The notes: generated from the sequence alone by a model not told the origin. A DNA stretch of 34,757 nt from Microcaldota archaeon (GCA_018829335.1 JAHJUD010000050.1:1-34757); one strand, 5' to 3'; counted from the first letter of the stretch, positions 16,601 to 25,571 are shown. Made by a program: numbers and translations.

Positions 16601-17852
16601 GATTCATTTCCTGTGACTGGTAAATTGCAATTCTTTCATTTCTGCAAAGGCTTCCTTCTGAAACAATCCATGCAAGAGACTTAACTAAATTCTTATCAAT
16701 TTCTTCTCCTTTAAATTTTCCTCCTAAAGGAATCAAAGGAATTTTAGTTTTTAGTTTTTGTGCTTCTTCTAAAACATATTTTGATGCAGATTTTCCTTCC
16801 TCAAAATTATGGATTCTCCGCAAAACTTTATGGTTTGGAGTAACTAACTGGTCAGTTATCCTGTTCTTTAAGTTATGCATTTTTCCTTTGAAATGGTCTT
16901 TAGTCATTTTCAGTACAGGTTTGTATTCTATTTCTTCTTTTTCCATGTTAAAAGTTGCTATAACTTCTCCTTCATCCAAATCTTTTCCTAATTTCCACCC
17001 AGCATCTGTCAGGATTTCAGTGTCCTCGCTAAAACAGCCCCATCTGCTTGGAATATTCAAAGAATAAACTAATTCCTGAAGGCATTGTTTGGTTTGCCTG
17101 TAAGTTAAATTATCTGCTCTTACAAAAGGAGACAAAAGAGTATCAACAGAACTAAAAGCTTGTGCTCCGGCAAACTCCATCTGCAGGCATCCAATAAAAT
17201 TAACCATTTGATGAACTACAACATCCAAGTGTTTTGCAGGCTTTGCATCAACTTTATTTGCTACGCCTCCAAAGCCTCTAGTAAGCAAATCTTTCAGCGA
17301 CCAACCGGCACAATATCCAATAAACCCATGGCTTAAATCATGGATGTGAATATAGCCTTGCCTGTATGCTGTGCTTACATCTTTAGGGTAAATTTTTGTT
17401 AAAGCATAACTTGCAATAACTTTTCCTGCAGTGTGAAGTAAAAGCCCTGAAAAAGAGTATGCTTCATTAGAGTTTTCTTTAACACGCCAGTCATCCTGAT
17501 GCAAATATTCATTGATTGTTTCTTCCACGTCAACAAAAGTGTCTTTCATTTCTCGGATTCTTGACTGCTGTTCCCTGTACAAAATGTAGGCTTTGGCTGT
17601 CTTTGCATGACCTTCTTCTACAAGAACTTTTTCTACTATGTCCTGAATTTGTTCAACTGAAGGCACATCAGTTTCAGAATCAAACTTTATTCTTGAAACA
17701 AAAACAACTTTTTCAGCTAATTTTTTTGCAACTTCAATGTCTGAACCGCCAACGCTTTGGGCAGCCTTAAAAACAGCCTGAACAATTTTTTCTTTATCAA
17801 AAGGTACAACAGAACCATTTCTTTTCTTTATTGATTTAAAATATTCTCCCAT
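13599..17852 (-). CDS. nrdD: Anaerobic ribonucleoside-triphosphate reductase catalytic chain (NrdD), two inteins, lacking the C-terminal glycyl-radical domain
   Basis: N-terminal ATP-cone (KRNGSVVPFDKEKIVQAVFKA), HDLSHGFIGYCAGWSL, IPSRWG|intein|SQYPFSNLTFDW, IRAM|intein|CCRLNMD, TPTFSVCPVHGYIAGEHFNCP; start at ATG 17852 with GTGAT SD. Confidence 0.95.
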   Translation of the reverse strand: MGEYFKSIKKRNGSVVPFDKEKIVQAVFKAAQSVGGSDIEVAKKLAEKVVFVSRIKFDSETDVPSVEQIQDIVEKVLVEEGHAKTAKAYILYREQQSRIREMKDTFVDVEETINEYLHQDDWRVKENSNEAYSFSGLLLHTAGKVIASYALTKIYPKDVSTAYRQGYIHIHDLSHGFIGYCAGWSLKDLLTRGFGGVANKVDAKPAKHLDVVVHQMVNFIGCLQMEFAGAQAFSSVDTLLSPFVRADNLTYRQTKQCLQELVYSLNIPSRWGCFSEDTEILTDAGWKLGKDLDEGEVIATFNMEKEEIEYKPVLKMTKDHFKGKMHNLKNRITDQLVTPNHKVLRRIHNFEEGKSASKYVLEEAQKLKTKIPLIPLGGKFKGEEIDKNLVKSLAWIVSEGSLCRNERIAIYQSQEMNPENCDEIRDTLDELEIPFDEMPRQSGFTGKMNCVRFRLNRPESRRIHETFFPNYVKVIPESLRNISTEHAREFIDTYIKADGHVPENKIYTKKKEDADFLQEMIVKSGWGSTLLKNKNGIYVVRVIKHDFTQITSINEVDYDGIVWCPTTTNNTVVVRRNGKVFLSGNSQYPFSNLTFDWTVPEDMQNDKAVVGGKEMDYTYRELQKEMDMINKAFLEVMQEGDANGRIFTFPIPTYNLTKDFNWDSENSKLLFEVTAKYGTPYFQNYVGSDLDPKSIRAMCLHPEEEILIKKDGIIEKTSIGELAVKHSVKFDYQGWSKLNTPIKALSLNEKTFELEWKPIKNIVKNLGKEMMLIKTRDGKQIKVTPNHPVSILTPDGITEKPALFLSESEFLLSVKSAEKCLSSETQRIGEHELDEEMAKLLGFFVADGNFLYENRKNISTFGLEKGMQFTFPSQNNAYAKEIILLAEKKLGVKAKTKKDPRYNAFYAYFYNAFLSRELAENGLKKYGKIMPQIWNSPKKVMEAFLDGFFLGDGYKKRGEIHINDSMLARELVMLYHMIGKPVTFRERENSQVISIQGGKEKMSDNRIGSPALFERVPSWGVNTYKVLGLDHNRKVGLMTLQYYNAHTELTKKLNESSIYPIEITKIEKIVLPEETSFFDIELEENYRFVHSLGTITHNCCRLNMDTSQLINRPGGMWGPGDATGSIGVITINVNRLAFESETKKEFFEKLTYYMNLAKTSLEIKRKIINKNLKNGLMPFTKVYLGTFNNHFSTIGLVGMNEACVNFLGKDISSEQGKQFAVETLSFMREKCFEFQKETQNLYNLEATPAESASFRLAMLDKKFHPEIYTAGKDTPYLTNSTQLPVNFTEDAIEAIIHQNEVQPLYTGGTIFHTFLGEKMSDGESCKQLVKKIAENTKLPYYSITPTFSVCPVHGYIAGEHFNCPLPVSSDSNNAQDKPVLQKEESVNKATVPSASNSARDKPVLQEKEEKKEEVILK
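13638..13756. repeat. Two copies of a 47-nt palindromic repeat (13638-13684 and 13710-13756), in frame within nrdD 3' end
   Basis: Copies match at 38/47 positions by eye; stems GCACGGG-TTTAT-CCCGTGC and GCACAGG-CTTGT-CCTGTGC; start-to-start spacing 72 nt. Confidence 0.85.
14559..15758 (-). mobile_element. NrdD intein 2 (400 aa) with LAGLIDADG endonuclease
   Basis: IRAM|CLHPEEEILI .. GTITHN|CCRLN; VTPNHPVSI; AKLLGFFVADGNF and FLDGFFLGDGYKK. Confidence 0.94.
16098..17036 (-). mobile_element. NrdD intein 1 (313 aa), compact with divergent LAGLIDADG motifs
   Basis: SRWG|CFSEDTEILTDAG .. VVVRRNGKVFLSGN|SQYPFSN; VTPNHKVL; SLAWIVSEGSL and FIDTYIKADGH. Confidence 0.9.
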
Positions 17853-17896
17853 TATATCACTTTCTTTCTTCCACAATGAAAAAGGTCGATTTAGTA

Positions 17897-17902
17897 TTTA
17901 AA
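17897..17902 (-). promoter_or_regulatory. Likely nrdD box A (TTTAAATA context)
   Basis: Minus strand AAAGATTTAAATACTAAATCG ~45 nt upstream of ATG 17852. Confidence 0.6.
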
Positions 17903-18108
17903 TCTTTTCCAAAGCAGGCTGCCGGTTATTTTTCCAAACTTTTTTACTTAAATTGTTTGTTTTCTTAACTGGTTTTTTTTAAGTTCTTCACTTTACTTAG
18001 TTTTTTTAACCATTTTTTTAAGATTTCTTCCACATAACTGGGTTTTTGTTCTCTTATAAACAAAAATAGAGAAAAGTTATTAAAAAACAGAATACATAAA
18101 CTAATAGT

Positions 18109-18675
18109 ATGAAGAAGAAAGGCATTGCAAAAAGAAGAAAAGCTAAGGCAAAGTCAATGAAAAGACGGAAACAACGAAACCACGCGCACCAATTAGCCTT
18201 TCTCAAAAGAATCCAGGAAAACCTTATTAATGAGGGACTTAGGGAAGCAGCAAATAGGCTTGAAAAAAAAGAAGAACTCGCAAGAACAAGGATTTATGAT
18301 TTTAATGCATTTGCATCAACAGAATTAGGAACCCTAACATTACTGGAGATAGAACTAAAACTTAAAAGAAAACTTTTGCTTTTGCGGAAAAAAAGCAAAA
18401 TAATAACAAAACAAATTAGCGAACTTGGAGAAAAACCTTCTAAAACAGGCAATAATCCTGCACTTGAAGAATCCTTGCAATCTTTTAAGTGGAACAAACA
18501 CAGTGCCGGGTTAAGAATTAAAGAAATAAGCAATAGTATTGAATCATTAAAGGTTAACATGTATTTGCAATTAATAAAAAATGATTTTGAAGGAGCAAAA
18601 AGAATTTATGTTGGAATAAAAAAAATGAGAAAAAGAGTAAGGGAATTTGAAAAGGAACTTTTAAAATTAACTTGA
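18109..18675 (+). CDS. Basic coiled-coil hypothetical protein
   Basis: MKKKGIAKRRKAKAKSMKRRKQRNHAHQ.. helical, K/R-rich; TATA-like CTTATAAAC upstream. Confidence 0.65.
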   Translation: MKKKGIAKRRKAKAKSMKRRKQRNHAHQLAFLKRIQENLINEGLREAANRLEKKEELARTRIYDFNAFASTELGTLTLLEIELKLKRKLLLLRKKSKIITKQISELGEKPSKTGNNPALEESLQSFKWNKHSAGLRIKEISNSIESLKVNMYLQLIKNDFEGAKRIYVGIKKMRKRVREFEKELLKLT

Positions 18676-18790
18676 AGAAAAAAAGCAAAGTTCAGTTTCC
18701 TAACCAAATAGGATTATTAAAATCCGCAGCGTAATAGATATAACAAAAAAATTTATCCAATACCATAACCCAATACCTATTTTTACCGGC

Positions 18791-18807
18791 AGTTTACTCT
18801 GTAAACT
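18791..18807. promoter_or_regulatory. Inverted repeat AGTTTAC-TCT-GTAAACT just upstream of mcm TATA-like box
   Basis: 7-3-7 perfect inverted repeat immediately before CATTTAAAGC (TTTAAA at 18810-18815). Confidence 0.5.
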
Positions 18808-18846
18808 CATTTAAAGCAAAAAAAAGACAATGTTTAAGGTATAGGT

Positions 18847-21800
18847 ATGGAATCCGAAAAAACAACAACTATTTTAGAAGCAGAAGAAAATCCTTTTGTT
18901 TCAAAATTTGAACAATTTTTTTCCCAACAATACAAGAAAAAAATTGAAAGACTAGCTTCCCAGTATCCGGAAAAAAAATCTTTGGAAATAGATTTTAAAG
19001 AACTAGAAGAATTTGATTTTGAGTTAGCTGATTCTTTATTAGAAAATCCAGATTATGTAATTGAAGCAGCAGAAATTGCAGCTAAAAGCATTGATGTTCC
19101 TATTCTTGAAAGTGAAAGCTTTAATCCTTTTATTCGAATTTATAATTTACCAAAAGAAAGCCAGCCATTGTTAAGAGATATTAGTTCCCTGCATTTAGGT
19201 AAATTGATTTCAGTTGAAGGTGTAATAAGACAAATAACTGATGTGCTCCCAAGATTAAAATATGCTAAATGGGAATGCAAAAGTTGCGGCAATACATACA
19301 AGTTACATCAATCTGGCACACTTCCTACCCCGCCAAAAATCTGTGAATGCAAACACAGAGATTTTAGATTAATTTTAAATGAAAGTGAATTCATTGACAG
19401 CCAGAAAATTGAAATACAAGAACCATTAGAAAGATTAAGGGGTTCAGAACAGGCAGTAAATTTAGAAATTAATGCAACAAATGATTTAGTGAATAAAGTT
19501 GCAGCAGGAGACAAGACTAGAATTACTGGAATTTTAAGGTTAAGGCCGCCAAAAGACAAAAAACTAGTTTTTACCAGGTATTTAGAAACAATTCATTTAG
19601 AAGAAACAGCAAGAGAATTTGAAGAAGTTGAAATAAGCAAAGAAGAAGAACAACAAATCAAAGAACTTGCAAAAAATCCAAAAATTTATGAAATGCTCAC
19701 TCAAAGTATTTCTCCTGCAATTTATGGACACGAAAATGTAAAAGAAGCAATAGTAATGCAGTTGTTTGGCGGAGTAAAAAAATTACTGCCTGGAAAAGCG
19801 ACTGTAAGAGGAAATGTTCATGTATTACTTGTAGGAGACCCAGGAGTGGCAAAATCACAAATTTTAATGGCAGTAAACAGAATTGCACCAAAATCAATTT
19901 ATGTTGCAGGAAAAACTTCCAGCGGAGTGGGGCTTTGTGTGGCTCCTGATTCAATGATTTTGAATGATAATGGATTTAAAGAAATTGGAAATTTTGTTGA
20001 AGAAAAGTTTGATGAAAAAAAAGCAGTTGCTGAAGCAGAAGGAGTAAATTACAATAAAGTGTCAATGGAAACATTTGCATTAAATAATTCACTTAAAACA
20101 GAGAAAAAAAATCTTTCAAAAATATGGAGAATAAATGCCCCTAAACAAATGACAAGAGTTGAACTTCAAAGCGGAAAGTTTATTGAATTAACACCAAACA
20201 CAAAAATGCTTAGAATAAAAAATGGAAAAATTGAATGGATTAAATCAATGGAAATAAAAGAAGGGGATTTTGTTGCAAGCGCAAGAGAACTGCCTGAAGG
20301 ATTGAATAAGCCATTATACTCAATTGAAGTTTTAAGTAAAGATAAAAATACCAGAATAAAAAATAATGTTTCAGAAACAGTAAGAACAATAACAAATAAA
20401 CTTGCAGAAAAACACGGAAGCATACAGAATGTTGCAAAAGAATACAAATTAAGAAGAGATAATCTTTATTTCTGGCGTTCAAAAAAACTTTATACTGGAA
20501 TGCCTTTAAACTTGTTTTTTAAAATGGGGTTGGATGCAGGATTTGAAAAAGAATTTCTTTCAAAACAAGCAAAAATTGTTTTTAATAGATTTGGAAAAAA
20601 CATAAGGATTCCTGAAAAATTAAATAATAAAAATTTAGCTTATCTCGCAGGATTGGTTTTTGGGGATGGAAGCATTTACTTAACAAAAAACAATCAGGCA
20701 GGAATAAGATTTTATAATTCAGATGAAAAACTTTTGAAAGAATTTGATAAAATAATATTTGAATTATTTGGATTAAAAACTGAAAAATTAACTGAAAAAG
20801 ATAAAGTTCCAGGAAGAAGAATTAATTCAATTGTTATTTGGAACCTGCTAAAAGAATTTGGTTTAAGCAACAAAAAACTTGAAAGCAAATTATCTCATTT
20901 CTGCACAGAACAAAGCAATGAATTGCTGGCAGAAGTTTTACAAGGATTGTATGACACTGATGGTTATGTTTCAAAAGGAAGTTCGCCTCATGTTGGACTA
21001 ACAACCATAAGCAAAAAACTAGCTCAAACTGTTCAATTATCTTTGCTGAAATATGGAATTCAGGCTAAATTAAGGGAAAGAAAACTAAAAGGAAGAATTT
21101 GCATAGGAAAAAATATTACTGTGAGAAGCAATAATAACCAGTTTTATGTGGAGTTAAGAGGAAAAAATAACCTTGAATTATTCATGGAAAGCATAGGTTT
21201 TAAAATTTCAAGAAAAAATAACTCACTAAAAGAAATCATTAAAAAAATATCAAAAAGTAACCCAAATATTGATATTGTTCCAGAAATAGGTTCTTTGCTG
21301 AAAGAAATTAAAGCAAGCAAAGAGTTTAACCCAACACAAAAAAAATTAACAGAAATAATAAAAAACAAAGAAAATCCTCTTCTTAAATCACTTGCAGAAG
21401 CCAATATTGTCTGGGAAAAAGTTCAATCAAAAGAATACTTTAAGCCAGAATACAATTTTGTTTATGATTTTACAGTGGAAAACTCTCATAATTTCATTGC
21501 AAACGGAGTTATTGTCCATAACACGGCTTCTGCAGTCAAAGACGATTTTGGAGAAGGAGGCTGGACACTAAAAGCCGGAGCATTAGTTTTGGCAAGCGGG
21601 GGACTATCCTGCTTGCATCCAGAATCACAAATTATTGCTGACAATAAAGTAAAAAAAATTGCAGAACTCTTTAAAGAAAAAGACTCATTTAATGCACAAA
21701 ACAAGCAAACAAAGGAAACTATTAAAGTATCCGAAGTTTCGCTTGGAGTCCCCTGCTGGAATGAAACAGAAAAAAAAATGGAAAATAGATTAGCAACAAA

Positions 21801-24153
21801 AGTAAGAAGAAAGAAGTACTCTGGAAAAATATTGGAAGTTAAACTTTCTTCCGGAAACAAACTAAAGCTTACCCCAGACCATTTGCTTTTAGACGGAAGT
21901 GACCTGAAATGGAAAAAAGCAGAAGAGTTTTCTAAAGAAGATTTTGTTCTGTCTCCTTTAAAACTCCCTTCAGTTAAAGAGCAAAAACTTATAATTGATT
22001 ACATACCAGAAAACTGGATTGTTTCTCTTTCAAAGAAAGAGAAAGAAGAAGTAAAACAAAAAGTAAAGGAAAAATTTTCCACTTTAGCGGAGTTCAACCA
22101 AAAGTTCGGTTTAGATAGAAATTTCCTTTCCGGACAAAGACAAGTATCCATGAAAAAATTTAGGGAAATAACTGAATTTCTCGGATTCTTTGATTACTGG
22201 AAAACAAGGGAACTTAATTTTTCAAGAAAATTCAAAACAGGGAAATTAGCGGTTTCAGAAATAACTCCTAAGATGAGCTATTTATTCGGTTTTATTTACG
22301 GGGATGGCCACGTAAGAATCTCCAAAAGAAGAAGCTCTTTTCAAATTGTCCAGTCAACTAACCATCCAAAACAAATTGAAAGAATCAGGAAATGCTGGAA
22401 AAGTGTTTTTAACGAAAACACGCACGAATACAAAAGAAGGACTTCTTCAATAATAAAAGGAAAAAAAGTTTCAGGAGAAAGCATAACTTTCACTAAATCA
22501 CATAACACTTTTGTGTTCTTATACAATTATTTTACTGAAAATAAGCTTTCAAGGCTTTTTTCACTTTCAGATGAAAACCTTTCAGCATTTATTGCAGGAT
22601 CACTTGACTCAGACGGCTGTGTTTCAATAAAAAATTACACAAAAAAAGGAAAAAAATATCAGCAGGCACATATTGAATTTCTATTAAATGATGATTTCCA
22701 GGAAAGCCTTAATTTCGCTTTGGCTTTAAGAAGATTTGACTGCTATGGAAAAGTGTCAAGAAAACGAGAAAAAGTACTTAATATAACAGTAAGCGGAAGA
22801 AATGATGTTGCAACATTGCTTAATGCAGTAAAAAAATACTCCTGTAAAGTAAAGAAAATCCCTTTAAGGAAAAACCTTGTTTCAGGGGAAAGTGACAAAA
22901 TACCAAAAAAACTTGTTTCCGAAATCTGCATGAAAATTGCAAAAAATAATACAAGCCAGCTGGTAAAACAAGGGTTATGGAGCACTGTCCATTATTTTAT
23001 TAAAAACAAAATTCAACCTTCAAGAGAACAACTAAAAAAAATAATTGAAGCACAAAACATCGTAATTAATGAAAGTATACTGACTGAAGCAGAAAAATTA
23101 ATTACAAGAGACTATTTTTTGGATAAAATAATTTTAATTAAAGAAAAAGAATTTGATGGTTTTGTCTATGATTTATTTGTTCCAGAAAACCACAATTTTG
23201 TCTCAAACGGAACAATAGTGCATAATTGCATAGATGAATTTGATAAAATGGAAAGAGAAGACAGGAGTGCAATGCATGAAGCAATGGAACAGCAAATGGT
23301 TTCAGTGGCAAAAGCAGGAATTGTAACAAGATTTAAAACTGAAACTTCAATTCTGGCTGCAGCCAATCCAAAGTTTGCAAGATTTGACCCATATGAACCT
23401 TTTATCAAACAAATTGACTTGCCTGCAACTTTAATTTCCAGATTTGATTTATTTTTTATGATAAGAGATGTATTAGATAGAGTAAAAGACGAAGAAATCA
23501 CTTCAAGCATTTTAAAGACACATAAAGCAGGAGAAATGATATCACAAGAAAAAAAAACAGGAAAAAAAGCAGGCAAAGAAATGGAAGAATTAAAAGCCCT
23601 GATCACTCCAATAATTGACACTGAATTACTGAAAAAATATCTTTCTTATGCAAGACAAAAAGTTTCTCCGGTTTTAAGCGATGAAGCAATGAAAGCTTTA
23701 AGCGAATTTTATTTAAGTTTAAGGGAAATGGGAAAAAAAGAAGGAAGCTATGCTGCAACTCACAGACAATTAGAAGGATTAGTTAGATTAAGCGAGGCAA
23801 GTGCAAGAGTAAGGTTAAGCAATATAGTGGAAAAAACTGATGCAGAAAAAGCAATTAAGCTGCTTAAAAACTCTTTACAGGATGTAGTAACTGACCCAGA
23901 AACAGGCAAAATAGATATGGATATAATTAACATCGGGCAAACTCATTCAAAATTAACTGCAATAAGAAATGTACTAAGTATAATCAGACAAAAATCACAA
24001 GAACAAGATTTGGTTCCAATAATTGAAGTAATAGAAGAAGCAAAAGCAATTGGATTAGAAAAAGACAAAGTAAACGAAATCATTTCTGATTTAAAAAGAA
24101 AAGGAGAAATCTACGAAAAAAAACATGGTTTTGTTTCTCCGGTAGACAAATAA
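18847..24153 (+). CDS. mcm: Replicative minichromosome maintenance helicase (MCM), two inteins
   Basis: LLVGDPGVAKSQILMAVNRIAPKSIYVAGKTSSGVGL|intein|TASAVKDDFGEGGWTLKAGALVLASGGLS|intein|CIDEFDKMEREDRSAMHEAMEQQ..; zinc motif CKSCG..CECKH; extein ~700 aa. Confidence 0.97.
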   Translation: MESEKTTTILEAEENPFVSKFEQFFSQQYKKKIERLASQYPEKKSLEIDFKELEEFDFELADSLLENPDYVIEAAEIAAKSIDVPILESESFNPFIRIYNLPKESQPLLRDISSLHLGKLISVEGVIRQITDVLPRLKYAKWECKSCGNTYKLHQSGTLPTPPKICECKHRDFRLILNESEFIDSQKIEIQEPLERLRGSEQAVNLEINATNDLVNKVAAGDKTRITGILRLRPPKDKKLVFTRYLETIHLEETAREFEEVEISKEEEQQIKELAKNPKIYEMLTQSISPAIYGHENVKEAIVMQLFGGVKKLLPGKATVRGNVHVLLVGDPGVAKSQILMAVNRIAPKSIYVAGKTSSGVGLCVAPDSMILNDNGFKEIGNFVEEKFDEKKAVAEAEGVNYNKVSMETFALNNSLKTEKKNLSKIWRINAPKQMTRVELQSGKFIELTPNTKMLRIKNGKIEWIKSMEIKEGDFVASARELPEGLNKPLYSIEVLSKDKNTRIKNNVSETVRTITNKLAEKHGSIQNVAKEYKLRRDNLYFWRSKKLYTGMPLNLFFKMGLDAGFEKEFLSKQAKIVFNRFGKNIRIPEKLNNKNLAYLAGLVFGDGSIYLTKNNQAGIRFYNSDEKLLKEFDKIIFELFGLKTEKLTEKDKVPGRRINSIVIWNLLKEFGLSNKKLESKLSHFCTEQSNELLAEVLQGLYDTDGYVSKGSSPHVGLTTISKKLAQTVQLSLLKYGIQAKLRERKLKGRICIGKNITVRSNNNQFYVELRGKNNLELFMESIGFKISRKNNSLKEIIKKISKSNPNIDIVPEIGSLLKEIKASKEFNPTQKKLTEIIKNKENPLLKSLAEANIVWEKVQSKEYFKPEYNFVYDFTVENSHNFIANGVIVHNTASAVKDDFGEGGWTLKAGALVLASGGLSCLHPESQIIADNKVKKIAELFKEKDSFNAQNKQTKETIKVSEVSLGVPCWNETEKKMENRLATKVRRKKYSGKILEVKLSSGNKLKLTPDHLLLDGSDLKWKKAEEFSKEDFVLSPLKLPSVKEQKLIIDYIPENWIVSLSKKEKEEVKQKVKEKFSTLAEFNQKFGLDRNFLSGQRQVSMKKFREITEFLGFFDYWKTRELNFSRKFKTGKLAVSEITPKMSYLFGFIYGDGHVRISKRRSSFQIVQSTNHPKQIERIRKCWKSVFNENTHEYKRRTSSIIKGKKVSGESITFTKSHNTFVFLYNYFTENKLSRLFSLSDENLSAFIAGSLDSDGCVSIKNYTKKGKKYQQAHIEFLLNDDFQESLNFALALRRFDCYGKVSRKREKVLNITVSGRNDVATLLNAVKKYSCKVKKIPLRKNLVSGESDKIPKKLVSEICMKIAKNNTSQLVKQGLWSTVHYFIKNKIQPSREQLKKIIEAQNIVINESILTEAEKLITRDYFLDKIILIKEKEFDGFVYDLFVPENHNFVSNGTIVHNCIDEFDKMEREDRSAMHEAMEQQMVSVAKAGIVTRFKTETSILAAANPKFARFDPYEPFIKQIDLPATLISRFDLFFMIRDVLDRVKDEEITSSILKTHKAGEMISQEKKTGKKAGKEMEELKALITPIIDTELLKKYLSYARQKVSPVLSDEAMKALSEFYLSLREMGKKEGSYAATHRQLEGLVRLSEASARVRLSNIVEKTDAEKAIKLLKNSLQDVVTDPETGKIDMDIINIGQTHSKLTAIRNVLSIIRQKSQEQDLVPIIEVIEEAKAIGLEKDKVNEIISDLKRKGEIYEKKHGFVSPVDK
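19936..21522 (+). mobile_element. MCM intein 1 (529 aa), LAGLIDADG
   Basis: GVGL|CVAPDSMILNDNG .. FIANGVIVHN|TASAVKD; LAYLAGLVFGDGSI and VLQGLYDTDGYV. Confidence 0.95.
21610..23226 (+). mobile_element. MCM intein 2 (539 aa), LAGLIDADG
   Basis: GGLS|CLHPESQIIADN .. FVSNGTIVHN|CIDEFDK; MSYLFGFIYGDGHV and FIAGSLDSDGCV. Confidence 0.95.
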
Positions 24154-24195
24154 AAATTGTCGGATTTAAATTCTTTTTCTTTTTCTATTAAATAA

Positions 24196-25035
24196 ATGAA
24201 CAAAAAACTTGTATTGCAGTTGATAGCGATTTTTCTTGTAACACAGATCCTTGGACTTTATGTTGGAATAAATATTATTTCAAGCGGTTTAGAAAGAGAA
24301 GGAATAATTAACGCTAACCCTGACGATCCAATTAATTCAATCGGATTGTTTATTTATATTCTGGTTTTTACTGGAATTTTATTAATCATACTTAAATTTT
24401 ATAAAGGAGAATGGCTGTTCAGAATACTTGAAGCAATTCTTGTTTTTATGACCTCGCTTCTTGTTTTTGCTTTTGTTTTGCCTCAGGAAATGGAAATTCT
24501 TGCATTAGTTTTTCCTGTAATTCTTGTGGCAACAAAACTTTTTTTTAGGAAAAATGTTTTGTTAAGAAATATTGCTTCAGTTTTGGCAGCAGCAGGAGCA
24601 GGGCCTTTAATTGGATACAATTTTGGAATAATTCCAGTAGCATTGTTTTTGGTTATTTTAGCAGGTTATGATATTATTGCAGTTTTTTACACTAAACACA
24701 TGGTTGTTTTAGCTAAAGGAATCACAAAAAAAAATCTGGCTTTTACTTTTACTTTGCCTACAAAAGAACACGATTTTGAGTTAGGAACAGGAGACATGGT
24801 TATTCCATTGGTTTTTGCTGTAAGCGTTTTGGTTGAAACAATAAAGCATTTTTCTTTTCCTTTTGCTTTGGTTTCCCCTGCAATAATTTTATGGGGCTCG
24901 TTAACAGGGTTATTGCTTACAATCCAGTACAGTTCAAGCCATGTCGGAAAAGCACTGCCTGCACTTCCATTGCAGACAATAATAATGTTTTTGATGTTAG
25001 GGTTATGCTATGCTTTAGGCGCTTTTATTTTCTAA
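24196..25035 (+). CDS. Presenilin/signal-peptide-peptidase-like intramembrane aspartyl protease (A22 type)
   Basis: Polytopic; AGYDIIAVFYTKHM, ELGTGDMVIP and PALPL motifs (YD, GxGD, PAL). Confidence 0.88.
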   Translation: MNKKLVLQLIAIFLVTQILGLYVGINIISSGLEREGIINANPDDPINSIGLFIYILVFTGILLIILKFYKGEWLFRILEAILVFMTSLLVFAFVLPQEMEILALVFPVILVATKLFFRKNVLLRNIASVLAAAGAGPLIGYNFGIIPVALFLVILAGYDIIAVFYTKHMVVLAKGITKKNLAFTFTLPTKEHDFELGTGDMVIPLVFAVSVLVETIKHFSFPFALVSPAIILWGSLTGLLLTIQYSSSHVGKALPALPLQTIIMFLMLGLCYALGAFIF

Positions 25036-25523
25036 ATCAATCCAAAAAAGAATTCAATTACTGTTTTTCCTGCAAAAGCAAGAATTGAATAACGAATAAA
25101 TCTTCCAACAAAAACTGCAGGAAGAAATTTTTTCAAATCATAATCCAGCATTCCTGCAATAACTGAAATTAAATCAAAAAACAAGGGAACAAAAGACATT
25201 AAAGCAATAAAAGCAAAACCATGGTTTGAGACCTTTTTGCTTAAATCCTCAACTTTGTCAAGCTGGTCATGAAATCTTTTTTCAACCACATGCCTTCCGC
25301 CTTTTCCTATAAAATAGCCTGTGGTTTCACCTAATGCTGCACCAACTGCAGCAAACAATGCAATCAGAAAAGGATTAAATATTCCAGTAGAAGAAACTAA
25401 AATTATTACTGCATCAATTGGAACAACAAGAAATAAAGTTGCGTTTGCAATAAGCGAAGCAACAAGAATTCCGATTAATCCATAAGAATTAACAAGAGAA
25501 TACAGTAATCCGCTAACATCCAT
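25032..25523 (-). CDS. DedA/VTT (SNARE-associated) family membrane protein
   Basis: AAVGAALGETTGYFIGKGGRHVVEKRFHDQLDKVEDLSKKVSNHGFAFIALMSFVPLFFDLISVIAGMLDYDLKKFLPAVFVGRFIRY. Confidence 0.85.
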   Translation of the reverse strand: MDVSGLLYSLVNSYGLIGILVASLIANATLFLVVPIDAVIILVSSTGIFNPFLIALFAAVGAALGETTGYFIGKGGRHVVEKRFHDQLDKVEDLSKKVSNHGFAFIALMSFVPLFFDLISVIAGMLDYDLKKFLPAVFVGRFIRYSILAFAGKTVIEFFFGLI

Positions 25524-25571
25524 TTAAACGCCTACAAAGGTATTATTATACTTTTTTCATTTAAATAATAA

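Noticed and set aside
17931-18050. T-rich tracts between nrdD and the 18109 gene as a special element
   Set aside because: Simple oligo-T richness in a divergent promoter region of an AT-rich genome; no clear repeat unit.
18676-18846. Replication origin upstream of mcm
   Set aside because: CCAATACC repeats and palindrome are suggestive, but no orc1/cdc6 gene or clear ORB elements are visible.
19308-23621. Multiple minus-strand ORFs within mcm
   Set aside because: Antisense shadows of a clear MCM reading frame with inteins.
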